Source: MED-G105 sp039025235 (GTDB lineage: Bacteria > Pseudomonadota > Alphaproteobacteria > Caulobacterales > Parvularculaceae). From it: DNA of 64,000 nt. This document shows positions 1 through 8,252 of this stretch, piece after piece (within the stretch, counting starts at the first letter, position 1; every line of letters starts with the position of its first letter). The position numbers and the translations under genes are program-made. The stretch spans positions 1 to 64,000 of the forward strand of contig JBCCOS010000006.1 in assembly GCA_039025235.1 (NCBI GenBank), read 5' to 3'. Under the pieces are notes generated by a model that searched no databases, was not told the origin of the DNA, and worked only from the letters and a program-made list of their open reading frames with translations.

Positions 1-9
1 AAAAGTGGG

Positions 10-254
10 CTGGCACCACACCGGGGGGACGGATACCGCGTCGCGGTTAATTGTTACCTGTTGATGTTGCCCACCCATCAACTCGGTAAAAGAAGTACGA
101 ACAAACACGTATTTAGAGGGGCGTTCCGTTACAATCGGAACGCCGCTCTAAGTCCTTGTTTGGTCGTACTTCTTTTACCGAGTTGATGGATGGGCATCAT
201 CAACAGATCACACTTATCGGCGACGCGTTAGCCGTCCCCCGGTTGTGGTGCCAG
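10..254. mobile_element. Long palindromic element (family C core with inverted flanks)
   Basis: An imperfect inverted repeat of about 245 bp. The left arm begins CTGGCACCACACCGGGGGAC-like and the right arm ends with its complement, GTCCCCCGG...GGTGCCAG. The arms also share CATCAACTCGGTAAAAGAAG and its complement. At the centre (about 113-150) is a smaller palindrome, GCGTTCC...GGAACGC, followed by CGCTCTAAGTCCTTGTTTGG. That centre-plus-right-arm sequence matches the family C elements at 45168-45303 and 60061-60297. The left arm looks like an inverted copy of the right arm added to a C element. No ORF is present. Confidence 0.75.
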
Positions 255-372
255 CGAAGTTTTAAGTCGCAAAAGGCCCGTCTCTTCAAAAGAGCCGTCT
301 CACAAATATCCGCAGCTCGTTCGAAGGTGTGACACCGTCGTGGCGATATTCAGCTGCCGATCAGACGATTGA

Positions 373-1089
373 TCACGACATCATTGCCGTTCGTGACAAT
401 TGTAATACCAGTTTAGGCAATTGGCTATAATTTGAGAGCCAAGGTGTGGCGTCGGTCGTTTCTTCAGTCGGGCCATAGCCAAAATCGACAACGATCACCG
501 GAAGGCCTGCAGCATTTGCGGCGCGAACATCGGTATCACTATCCCCCACGAATATTGCATTGCTGGTGCCAAGTTGTTGTAAGCACAACTCAACAGGGGC
601 TTTGTCTGGCTTAGGGGCGCTCGCCGTATCACCGCCAACAATGACGTCGAATAAGCGATTTAGGTCCAGCTTCTCTATTAAGCGACGTGCGGGCTCCTCG
701 CGCTTATTTGTACAAATGGCGATCACCGCACCCGCATCTCGCATGATTTGAATCGCCTCAATAGCGTTAGGAAAGGGCTGCGAGTAATCATCGATGTGCG
801 CCATATAATAGTCCAAAAACTGTGACACATACTCGTCAAGCTTTTCTTCGGCTGCTGGCGCTCCCGTCGCGCTAAATCCCGATTGGATCATCGCCTTGGC
901 GCCGAATCCAACCAGGTGTCGCATCTCTTCCGTAGAGAGGGTGGGTCTACCAGCGGATTTTAGGACTTGATTTGTCGCTGCAGCAAGGTCACCGGCGGTG
1001 TCGATCAGGGTTCCGTCAAGGTCGAAGAGAACTGCGACACCCTTCAAATCATCAGGGCCGAGGGGGATAAGTGATGCCGTCGTTGTCAT
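373..1089 (-). CDS. gph: Phosphoglycolate phosphatase, HAD superfamily
   Basis: A 238-residue HAD hydrolase, probably phosphoglycolate phosphatase, which clears 2-phosphoglycolate. Motif I is FDLDGTLID with the nucleophile and acid aspartates at about residues 23 and 25. A helical cap follows. Motif II threonine lies in ICTNKRE, the motif III lysine in APKPDKAP, and motif IV is FVGDSDTDV. These are typical of the Gph/YihX type, but substrate specificity within the family cannot be read from sequence. I start at the ATG at 1089; the frame stays open upstream to a TTG at 1125 with no better ribosome-binding site. It is divergent from glmU. Confidence 0.85.
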   Translation of the reverse strand: MTTTASLIPLGPDDLKGVAVLFDLDGTLIDTAGDLAAATNQVLKSAGRPTLSTEEMRHLVGFGAKAMIQSGFSATGAPAAEEKLDEYVSQFLDYYMAHIDDYSQPFPNAIEAIQIMRDAGAVIAICTNKREEPARRLIEKLDLNRLFDVIVGGDTASAPKPDKAPVELCLQQLGTSNAIFVGDSDTDVRAANAAGLPVIVVDFGYGPTEETTDATPWLSNYSQLPKLVLQLSRTAMMS

Positions 1090-1462
1090 GGGATAGGGTT
1101 CACCACAGGATCTTTGCGGTATCAATAGTCTTTTTGTCGAAAGCGACGCGAATCAAAAGATCAGGGAATGGAATTGGCTCTGGTATCAGTACCACGCCTT
1201 CTTTGCTCATATTGTCCAACGCTGGCGAATGAAACGGTGATTAGCGCTGTGCGAAGAATGGCAAGGTCACCAAAAAAAGCGCAAGCAAGACATAAAGGTG
1301 TCTTTGAAATCATAAAGTGTTACTGCGTAGCGGCTCGTGAGTAACCTTGTCGAACAAGACCGGTCATTCTAAACGAGTTGGTGCGGCAACCCTTCAGCTC
1401 TTGGGATGGTACCCGCTATATTTCGAATTCCCGGATGCCCGAGTGAAAGAGGAAAAGCACAA
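1090..1462. other. Divergent gph/glmU intergenic region
   Basis: About 370 bp separating divergently transcribed gph and glmU. It must carry both promoters, but I cannot assign -35/-10 boxes with confidence. A purine-rich AGAGGAAAA ribosome-binding site precedes the glmU ATG. Small ORFs here are not convincing. Confidence 0.5.
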
Positions 1463-2821
1463 ATGAACGTAGCGACGATCATTCTTGCCGCCGGGCATGG
1501 GACGCGGATGAAGTCGTCGACGCCAAAGGTTCTGCATGCAATTGCTGGCCGCTCGATGTTGGCACATGTGTTCCACAACGCGAATGACCTTGCGCCTCAA
1601 CGTCGTGCTGTTGTTATTGGTGACCATGCGCCAGAGGTTGGCGACGCGGCGCGGGCCATCGATTCAGAGGTTTTTGTTGGGGTTCAGTCTCCGCCGCGCG
1701 GCACGGGCGACGCTGTGGCCAAAGCAATCCCAGGACTCGATGGTTTCGACGGTATTGTTCTCGTTCTTTATGCTGATACACCGTTTGTCAGTTGCGAAAC
1801 GCTTAAGAGGCTAATTGATCAAATTGAGGCAGGAAATGATGTTGCGGTGCTGGGGTTTCGACCAGATGACCCTGGGGCATACGGACGACTAAAGTGCGCG
1901 CACGACGGTTCACTTGAGGCAATCATTGAGGCTGGCGACGCAAACGAGGAAGAACTAAAGATCACGCTAGTGAATTCTGGCGTAATGGCTCTTTCATCGT
2001 CTTTTTTGCGTTCAGGACTGCCCCGTCTTACGAATGAAAACGCAAAACGAGAATTTTATTTAACGGATCTCGTTGGTCTTGCACGAGGCGACGGCCTACA
2101 ATGCGCTGTTGTAGAAGCGCAAACCAGTGAGGTGATGGGCGTTAATTCACGGGGTGAATTGGCAATTGCTGAGGCGACCTATCAGAAGAAGTGCCGTGAG
2201 AACGCGATGGCACAAGGGGTAACACTGATTGATCCCCAAACCGTTTATTTTTCCTATGATACCGAAATTGCGCCGGATGTCGTCATCGAACCAAGTGTGT
2301 ATTTTGGTCCCGGTGTAAAAATTGGTTCGGGTAGCCGTATAAAAGCTTTCTCCCATATAGAAGGGGCGCATATCGGTGATGCTGTGCAAATCGGTCCTTT
2401 CGCCCGCTTGCGCCCCGCGACAGAAATAAGTGACGGGGCTAAGATTGGCAATTTTGTTGAAGTGAAAAAAGCAACCTTAGGAAAAGACGCCAAAGTCTCT
2501 CATCTCAGTTATATAGGTGATGCCAAAATTGGGGCGGATGCAAACATCGGCGCTGGCACGATTACCTGTAATTATGATGGCTATACCAAGCATGTTACGG
2601 AAATTGGCATCGGCGCATTTGTTGGTTCGAACTCATCCCTGGTTGCCCCTGTTACAATTGGCGATGGAGCCTATGTGGGATCGGGATCGGTGATAACAAA
2701 GAGCGTCGAATCGGATGCATTAGCGGTCGCCCGTGGGCGCCAAAAAGATATCGCTGGCTGGGCGACCCGCATGCGGGAAAGTGTCGATAAAGTGAAGCCC
2801 AATAAAGGTGAAGGCCGATAA
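1463..2821 (+). CDS. glmU: Bifunctional UDP-GlcNAc pyrophosphorylase / GlcN-1-P acetyltransferase
   Basis: GlmU makes UDP-GlcNAc, the precursor of peptidoglycan and LPS. The 452-residue protein starts with the nucleotidyltransferase signature LAAGHGTRMKSS (residues 8-19). The C-terminal half is a left-handed beta-helix of hexapeptide repeats (about 245-430), including IGPFARLRP, IGNFVEVKKA and NIGAGTITCNYDG, as expected for the acetyltransferase. The ATG at 1463 is chosen because AGAGGAAAA precedes it; an upstream in-frame start at 1406 would add 19 residues foreign to the family. The last codons lie in a 16-bp tandem repeat that runs past the stop. The next gene is rpiA. Confidence 0.95.
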   Translation: MNVATIILAAGHGTRMKSSTPKVLHAIAGRSMLAHVFHNANDLAPQRRAVVIGDHAPEVGDAARAIDSEVFVGVQSPPRGTGDAVAKAIPGLDGFDGIVLVLYADTPFVSCETLKRLIDQIEAGNDVAVLGFRPDDPGAYGRLKCAHDGSLEAIIEAGDANEEELKITLVNSGVMALSSSFLRSGLPRLTNENAKREFYLTDLVGLARGDGLQCAVVEAQTSEVMGVNSRGELAIAEATYQKKCRENAMAQGVTLIDPQTVYFSYDTEIAPDVVIEPSVYFGPGVKIGSGSRIKAFSHIEGAHIGDAVQIGPFARLRPATEISDGAKIGNFVEVKKATLGKDAKVSHLSYIGDAKIGADANIGAGTITCNYDGYTKHVTEIGIGAFVGSNSSLVAPVTIGDGAYVGSGSVITKSVESDALAVARGRQKDIAGWATRMRESVDKVKPNKGEGR

Positions 2822-2854
2822 AAGTGAAGGCCAGTAAAAGTGAAGCCTAGTAAC
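2791..2854 (+). repeat. 16-bp tandem repeat, four copies, across the glmU stop
   Basis: Four consecutive 16-bp units of the form (A/G)GTGAAGCCCAATAAA, AGTGAAGGCCAGTAAA and so on, at 2791, 2807, 2823 and 2839. The first two encode the glmU C-terminus (VKPNKGEGR). The stop codon lies in the second unit, so the remaining copies are untranslated spacer before rpiA. Confidence 0.85.
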
Positions 2855-2907
2855 AGTACCCCGTCGACCAAAAATGACACCCAGCAGCAGGGATCAAGAC
2901 ATTACTG

Positions 2908-3603
2908 ATGGATAAATTTAAAAAAGACGCCGCTATTGCGGCTTTATCCCTCGTTCAAGATGGCATGACGATTGGACTTGGGACCGGATCAACAGCCGCG
3001 CATTTTGTAAAGGCGCTGGGTCATCGTGGTTTGAAGGATATCAAAGGTGTTCCAACCTCTGTTGCGACACGTGACCTGGCACAAGACGTCGGTATAAAGA
3101 TCATTGAACCTGATGAAACGACTAAGATCGATTTGGCGGTAGATGGTACCGATGAGGTCGATGGATCGCTTAATCTCATCAAGGGTGGTGGCGGGGCGCT
3201 TTTGCGAGAAAAGATCGTTGCGCACGCCGCTCGGCGGTTCATTGTGATTGCCGATGGCACGAAAAAGGTCTCCCAGCTTGGGAAATTTAAGCTTCCGTTG
3301 GAAATTGAAACAGCCCTCTTTGGTCTGACGATCAATGGTGTTCGTGATGTCATCTCATCGCTTGGGTATCAAGACGTTCAGATCGAGCTAAGACCCGGCG
3401 AGCGTGGGCCGTTTATCACCGATGGCGGTGGTTATATTTTGGATTGCGCTCTTGAGAGAATAACAGACGCTCATGCATTAAACGATGCGTTTCGATCACT
3501 ACCAGGTGTTGTTGAAACGGGCTTGTTCATTGGCCTGGCGGATGGTGTTATTCTTTGCGGCGAAGATGGATTGGAGACAATGGGCACTGTTGGATTGGAT
3601 TAA
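2908..3603 (+). CDS. rpiA: Ribose-5-phosphate isomerase A
   Basis: Interconverts ribose-5-phosphate and ribulose-5-phosphate in the pentose phosphate pathway. At 231 residues it has the usual length. Hallmarks are GLGTGSTAAHFV (about 24-35), DGTDEVDG with the catalytic aspartates (about 80-87), and KGGGGALLREKIVA (about 93-106) with the catalytic glutamate. It uses an ATG at 2908 with a weak CAGGGA upstream. It follows glmU in the same direction and is followed by an unknown gene and gor. Confidence 0.95.
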   Translation: MDKFKKDAAIAALSLVQDGMTIGLGTGSTAAHFVKALGHRGLKDIKGVPTSVATRDLAQDVGIKIIEPDETTKIDLAVDGTDEVDGSLNLIKGGGGALLREKIVAHAARRFIVIADGTKKVSQLGKFKLPLEIETALFGLTINGVRDVISSLGYQDVQIELRPGERGPFITDGGGYILDCALERITDAHALNDAFRSLPGVVETGLFIGLADGVILCGEDGLETMGTVGLD

Positions 3604-3612
3604 GCTGTTCCT

Positions 3613-3643
3613 CTGCGCGGTGTTAAAACTGCGCGGTGTTAAA
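3613..3643 (+). repeat. 16-bp tandem duplication after rpiA
   Basis: CTGCGCGGTGTTAAA occurs twice, at 3613 and 3629, separated by one A, giving a 16-bp period. It begins ten bases after the rpiA stop. Confidence 0.8.
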
Positions 3644-3726
3644 TCTGGGCTTTCGACTTTGCGCCCACAATCGTATGAAATAGCCCATCAATAAAGCGTT
3701 GACCCACCACAGACGGACCACTTGAT

Positions 3727-4239
3727 ATGACCGAAACCAAATTTGACGAACTAAAAGAAGCGATCCGTACTTATGGTGCTGCGGCATTTCAAAATCTTAT
3801 TCGATGTCGCGCGTTGGGCGCATCAATTGTCTCGGGTTTTTCAGAATATATCGGTTGTGAGCCTGGATGTGTCTCTGCCGTGCCAGCCGAAGGTCAGTTT
3901 GATCCCCGTAAAGACTATGGCGATGAAGCCTTTAGTTATGCGCACCGAGAGGTTATCGTCCTAGAGCCAGTGCGCTTTGGCTTGTCACTGATCGTTGGTA
4001 ACGCTGAGGACGCGGGATCGCTTTGGCTAAGGACATCCATCGCGATCGAGATGATCGGCAATGAATTCTCTGTATTTGTTTCTAGTCGACCCAAAATCCG
4101 TATACCATTAGAATTTACGGGTGAGCTCGATCCCGTTTTTGATGCACTCCACGCGGAGTTTCTTGAAACTTTCACGCGAGAGCTTATGGAGTTCAACGAT
4201 GCGCGGTTTGAGACACGGATTGGTTTCTTGCCGGTTTAA
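3727..4239 (+). CDS. Conserved-looking hypothetical protein between rpiA and gor
   Basis: A 170-residue soluble protein that I do not recognise. It has no signal peptide or membrane segment. The N-terminal third is helical and has three cysteines (C27, and two in the CEPGC stretch near 44-48). The remainder alternates short strands, for example REVIVLEPVRFGLSLIVG. Codon use resembles the neighbours, and the gene fits between rpiA and gor with ordinary spacing, so it is probably a genuine housekeeping-region gene. Function cannot be assigned. Confidence 0.7.
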   Translation: MTETKFDELKEAIRTYGAAAFQNLIRCRALGASIVSGFSEYIGCEPGCVSAVPAEGQFDPRKDYGDEAFSYAHREVIVLEPVRFGLSLIVGNAEDAGSLWLRTSIAIEMIGNEFSVFVSSRPKIRIPLEFTGELDPVFDALHAEFLETFTRELMEFNDARFETRIGFLPV

Positions 4240-4314
4240 TTCTGAGTATTGATAGATATGAGCGCCTAGAAGACGCTACTCTTCGTCTGTAATAATTTTT
4301 TTTGGGGCCCAAAG

Positions 4315-5688
4315 ATGCCAAAATACGATTATGATCTCTTTACTATTGGTGCCGGGTCGGGAGGGGTGCGCGCTTCGCGCCTTGCGGCGATCTATGGTGC
4401 TCGTGTTGGTATTGCTGAAGAGTACCGAGTGGGCGGTACCTGTGTCATCCGCGGGTGCGTGCCGAAAAAATTCTTTGTTTATGCAAGTGAGTTTGGCCGC
4501 ATGTTTCATGAGGCGAAGGGCTATGGATGGTCTGGCCGCGACATTGAATTCAATTGGTCGAAGTTGATTGAAAACAAGGATACGGAGATTGATCGCCTTA
4601 ATGGAATATATAACCGTAACTTGAAAAATGCGGGCGCTGATATTTTTGATACGCGCGCTATTTTGAAAGATCCTCATACGGTTCACCTCGTTAATGAAAA
4701 TAGGGATGTCACTGCTGAGCGCATATTGATCGCCACCGGTGGGGCGCCTTGGGTCGATGAAACGGTTGAAGGCCATGAATTAGGCATTTCCTCAAATGAG
4801 GCGTTTCATCTCGATCAGTTTCCAAAACACGTTGTCATTGCCGGTGGCGGTTATATTGCAGTAGAATTTGCCTGCATCTTTAAAGGCTTAGGGGCTGATG
4901 TTTGTTTGGTTTATCGCGGTGAAGATATTCTGAGATACTTTGACCGTGATATTTCAGTTCAAGTTCATGCGGAACTGAAACGTCAGGGCATTCGTGTCGT
5001 GACAGAGTCGATCTTCTCCAAAATAACGGATAAGGGCGATGGAAAAAAGGCTGTTCATCTGTCCACAGGGCAAGTGCTTGAGACAGATCTTGTATTCTGG
5101 GCGGTGGGCCGAAAGCCTGCGACACAAGGGCTCGGCCTTGAGGACGTCGGCGTTAAAACCACTGAAAATGGCGCAATATGTGTTGATGAATGGTCGAAAA
5201 CGTCAGTAGACAGTATTTATGCTGTTGGGGATGTGACGGATAGAGTTAATCTCACACCCGTAGCGATACGTGAAGGGCAGGCCTTTGCCGAAACCACTTA
5301 TAACGACAATCCGCAAAAAATGGACTACACCTTTATACCAAAGGCCGTTTTTTCCAATCCACCGGTTGGATCCGTGGGATATGATGAGCATCATGCGCGC
5401 AAGAAGTTTGGCAAAATAGATATTTACAAAACAGATTTCAGGCAAATGAAGCACATGCTGACTGGCGATGAGCAACGAACACTGATGAAGTTGGTCGTCG
5501 CTGCAGAAACCGATAAAGTTGTTGGTGTTCACATCGTCGGAGAAGGATCGCCTGAGATGATCCAGTGCTTAGCAATTGCTGTAAAAGCTGGGGTCACCAA
5601 GCAACAGTTTGATGCCACATGCGCATTACATCCAACAGCAGCGGAGGAGCTTGTCACCTTGCGTGAAAAATATAATCCTAAGTATTAA
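4315..5688 (+). CDS. gor: Glutathione-disulfide reductase
   Basis: NADPH-dependent flavoenzyme that regenerates reduced glutathione. At 457 residues it has normal length. The N-terminal FAD fold carries GAGSGGVRASR (12-22). The redox disulfide is C43/C48 in GGTCVIRGCVPKK. The NADPH-binding fold has AGGGYIAVEFA, with arginines in VYRGEDILR at the positions that confer NADPH preference in the family. The C-terminal catalytic His/Glu pair is in HPTAAEE (H439, E444). The TAA stop at 5686-5688 coincides with the left boundary of repeat A1. Confidence 0.95.
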   Translation: MPKYDYDLFTIGAGSGGVRASRLAAIYGARVGIAEEYRVGGTCVIRGCVPKKFFVYASEFGRMFHEAKGYGWSGRDIEFNWSKLIENKDTEIDRLNGIYNRNLKNAGADIFDTRAILKDPHTVHLVNENRDVTAERILIATGGAPWVDETVEGHELGISSNEAFHLDQFPKHVVIAGGGYIAVEFACIFKGLGADVCLVYRGEDILRYFDRDISVQVHAELKRQGIRVVTESIFSKITDKGDGKKAVHLSTGQVLETDLVFWAVGRKPATQGLGLEDVGVKTTENGAICVDEWSKTSVDSIYAVGDVTDRVNLTPVAIREGQAFAETTYNDNPQKMDYTFIPKAVFSNPPVGSVGYDEHHARKKFGKIDIYKTDFRQMKHMLTGDEQRTLMKLVVAAETDKVVGVHIVGEGSPEMIQCLAIAVKAGVTKQQFDATCALHPTAAEELVTLREKYNPKY

Positions 5689-5787
5689 AGCGCCTCCGTT
5701 TCAATTAGAATCAGAACGGCGCTTTAAGTCTTTGATTCTACTCATTTCCTTAACGCCAACCGCACACACTGGCTTGGAAATGCTTTA
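5686..5787 (+). mobile_element. Family A twin-hairpin element (A1)
   Basis: A 102-bp element bounded by TA: TAAAGCGCC at the left and GGAAATGCTTTA at the right. Hairpin 1 pairs AAGCGCC with GGCGCTT. Hairpin 2 pairs CATTTCC with GGAAATG around an inner GCCAA...TTGGC. The left TA plus the next A forms the gor stop codon, and the right end abuts the sulfotransferase-like gene. It shares long near-identical blocks with the copies at 20090, 36699, 52529, 58882 and 60100. Confidence 0.9.
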
Positions 5788-5818
5788 ATGGTTGATCAAT
5801 ACCGCTTTTCAAAATTTG

Positions 5819-6454
5819 ATGGTTAGCGTCCTTCTCAAAGACAGAAATCTTTTATTTGTCCATATTCCCAAGACAGGTGGCGGTTCCATTAGTCGTGTAC
5901 TGAGGAGGGAACCTGATGCTGTCGTTTATGCCGTTGAGAATATGGTGCATGCTAAAACCTGTGTGCAGCAGCTTGAGCCACGCCTTCCCAAGAAATTATC
6001 ACAATATCAAACGGTTGCTTTTGTCAGAAACCCCTGGGATTGGGCAGTTTCAGGTTTTCTTCACGTGACCCAAAATCAGCCCGCTTACCAAAATCCACCA
6101 ACGTTTAAAGCGTTTCTCATTGGAGATTGGCGCGGTGCTGATTGGTCGGCCTATCCAGAGAAATTTGCCAATCCGAAGGCCTATGTGGCCTATCATACAC
6201 AAATTACACAGTGGGACCATTTGTGTGCAAATAGTAACAGATCTAAAGTGAAAACTGTTTGCAAATATGAACGTCTTCAAAAGGATGTCAGACGTCATCT
6301 CAATATATTATCACCGCTTCCCAAGGTGAATCGTTCTGACCGCGATCACTATTCGCGTTATTATGATGAAACCCTCATTCAAATTGTTGCGGATCGGAAC
6401 TCAGATCTCATCGATACGTATGGGTATGACTTTAAGCGCGAAGGAGATCATTGA
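5819..6454 (+). CDS. Sulfotransferase-family protein
   Basis: A 211-residue protein with both PAPS-binding signatures of the membrane-associated/heparan-type sulfotransferase family: the 5'-phosphosulfate loop FVHIPKTGGGSI near the N-terminus and the 3'-phosphate motif FVRNPWDWAVSGF mid-protein. In such enzymes sulfate is moved from PAPS to a carbohydrate or other acceptor; the acceptor here is unknown. The start is uncertain: ATG 5819 (no clear ribosome-binding site), TTG 5792 in frame, or expression from within the repeat edge. Its 3' end overlaps convergent dapD by 23 bp. Confidence 0.75.
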   Translation: MVSVLLKDRNLLFVHIPKTGGGSISRVLRREPDAVVYAVENMVHAKTCVQQLEPRLPKKLSQYQTVAFVRNPWDWAVSGFLHVTQNQPAYQNPPTFKAFLIGDWRGADWSAYPEKFANPKAYVAYHTQITQWDHLCANSNRSKVKTVCKYERLQKDVRRHLNILSPLPKVNRSDRDHYSRYYDETLIQIVADRNSDLIDTYGYDFKREGDH

Positions 6455-7304
6455 TTGATGTTTTTGATCGCGTCTTTTCGTCAACCTGCTTAACGATCAC
6501 CGCACAATATAGATTAGGGCCACCTTTATCCGACGGCATTGATCCTGGTACAACGACGGAATAAGGGGGGACCTCGCCGTAAAGCGTCTGGCCATTTTCT
6601 CGATCGATGATCTTGGTGGATGCCCCTAAAAAAACACCCATTGATAAAACGGACCCCTCGCGCACGATGACCCCTTCTGCAACTTCTGAACGCGCGCCAA
6701 TGAAGACGTTGTTTTCAATAATGACGGGCGCAGCCTGCAAAGGTTCGAGGACGCCGCCGATTCCCACGCCACCTGAAATATGGCAGTTTGCGCCAATTTG
6801 CGCGCATGACCCGACGGTGGCCCAAGTGTCAATCATGGCGCCTTCACCGACATAGGCACCAATATTGACATAGGATGGCATTAACACAGCATTAGCGGCC
6901 ACGAAGGAACCATGCCGAACGGCGCAAGGGGGGACCGCTCGGAAGCCTGCAGCCTCAAAATCGTCGGCATGCCAACCAGCGAATTTCGAGGGTACCTTAT
7001 CCCACCATGCGCCAACACCTGAGCGTCCGCCTGGTCCCCCATCAATGACTTTATTTTGGTTTAACCGGAAGGAAAGCAAAACCGCTTTCTTAAGCCATTC
7101 GTGAACTGTCCATTCTGTCAGACCATTCGAGTTTGTAGACCCGGGCGATGCAACGCGCAGTTCGCCTCGATCTAGCTGCGTAAGAGCTGTTTCAACGGCG
7201 TCACGGGTATCACCTTTGGTTTGGCTTGTTATTTCCTGCCGTGCCTCCCAGGCACTATCGATTATCGCTTTTAATTCGTTTAGAGCGCTATTATTTTGGG
7301 TCAT
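6432..7304 (-). CDS. dapD: 2,3,4,5-tetrahydropyridine-2,6-dicarboxylate N-succinyltransferase
   Basis: Lysine/meso-diaminopimelate biosynthesis: succinyl-CoA plus tetrahydrodipicolinate gives N-succinyl-2-amino-6-ketopimelate. At 290 residues the protein is a little longer than the E. coli enzyme. It has a helical N-terminal domain (about 1-110, VHEWLKKAVLLSFRLN) and a hexapeptide beta-helix (about 115-260) with SYVNIGAYVGEGAMIDTWATVG-type and GGVGIGGVLEPLQ motifs. ATG 7304 opens the ORF. It is convergent with the sulfotransferase gene and lies downstream of the HAD gene on the same strand. Confidence 0.95.
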   Translation of the reverse strand: MTQNNSALNELKAIIDSAWEARQEITSQTKGDTRDAVETALTQLDRGELRVASPGSTNSNGLTEWTVHEWLKKAVLLSFRLNQNKVIDGGPGGRSGVGAWWDKVPSKFAGWHADDFEAAGFRAVPPCAVRHGSFVAANAVLMPSYVNIGAYVGEGAMIDTWATVGSCAQIGANCHISGGVGIGGVLEPLQAAPVIIENNVFIGARSEVAEGVIVREGSVLSMGVFLGASTKIIDRENGQTLYGEVPPYSVVVPGSMPSDKGGPNLYCAVIVKQVDEKTRSKTSINDLLRA

Positions 7305-7415
7305 TGCTTTGTCAAAGGTCTTTCTTGAGGGATGCTACTGGAGGCACGCTCACCGTTCAAATACAATCAGCGGCAACAATTGAGGCGTTACACTTCCGAT
7401 TTCAGAGAACAGGTT

Positions 7416-8180
7416 TTACAAATTCTTCCTCAGAATACCACCTAGGAAATCTGAAATATCTTCCGTTACATGGTGAACATGCTTTTCAGTCGGTGTAGGA
7501 TCCGAAATGTGGGCAGGGCGCTTATCGACGGGTTCATCCTGCATCCAATCCGCATCAGCACAAATCAGGACGGTTCGCATGCCAAGCGCGTGGGGGGCTT
7601 TCAAGTTATGCGCAATATCTTCAAACATCACAGCGGTTTTTGGCACTATATTCGTTCGGTCCAAGAAGCGGTTGTACGCTTCCATGTGAGGCTTGGGCGT
7701 GAAGGCAGCGGCCGCAATGTCAAATATGTCTGAAAATAACCCGCTCAAGCCAATTTGCTTCAAGACATTTTCAGCATGTGCAACAGATCCATTGGTAAAA
7801 ATGAATTTCTTACCCGGAAGGTCTTGAATATGTTTTGCGAGTTCGAGGTTTTGCGGAACGATTGAGACATCAATGTCATGAACATAGTGAAGGAAGTCTT
7901 CTGGGGCGACCCGATGCTCTTTCATTAATCCACTGAGTGTTGTGCCGTATTTTGCATAATAGTCTTTTTGGATTTTGCGCGCGTCGTCTTTTTCAAGATC
8001 AAGAAGACTTTGAATGAATTCGGTCATTTTACCATCGATTTGATGGAATAAATGGCAACGCGCTGGATACAGAGTGTTGTCGAGGTCGAATACCCAATTT
8101 TCGATCCCACGCCAATCTGTTGCCTTCTTCGGCTTCACTGAAGGGGGGCTGTTTGTATTGAGCGCAGAATTTTGCGTCAT
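7416..8180 (-). CDS. HAD-family pyrimidine 5'-nucleotidase
   Basis: A 254-residue HAD protein of the Ssm1/pyrimidine 5'-nucleotidase subgroup. Motif I is WVFDLDNTLYP (aspartates 32 and 34). Motif II threonine is in FIFTNGS, motif III lysine in TPKPHMEAY, and motif IV is MFEDIAHNL. This subgroup is common beside dapD in alphaproteobacteria and dephosphorylates nucleoside monophosphates, but the physiological substrate is inferred only. Its first residues (MTQNSALN) resemble those of DapD (MTQNNSALN). Confidence 0.85.
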   Translation of the reverse strand: MTQNSALNTNSPPSVKPKKATDWRGIENWVFDLDNTLYPARCHLFHQIDGKMTEFIQSLLDLEKDDARKIQKDYYAKYGTTLSGLMKEHRVAPEDFLHYVHDIDVSIVPQNLELAKHIQDLPGKKFIFTNGSVAHAENVLKQIGLSGLFSDIFDIAAAAFTPKPHMEAYNRFLDRTNIVPKTAVMFEDIAHNLKAPHALGMRTVLICADADWMQDEPVDKRPAHISDPTPTEKHVHHVTEDISDFLGGILRKNL

Positions 8181-8252
8181 TAAATAAACTCAGTCAAAAA
8201 ATTAAAATATAAACTTGGTATTTTTGAAAAAGCGATTGTACTTGTTGGTCGG

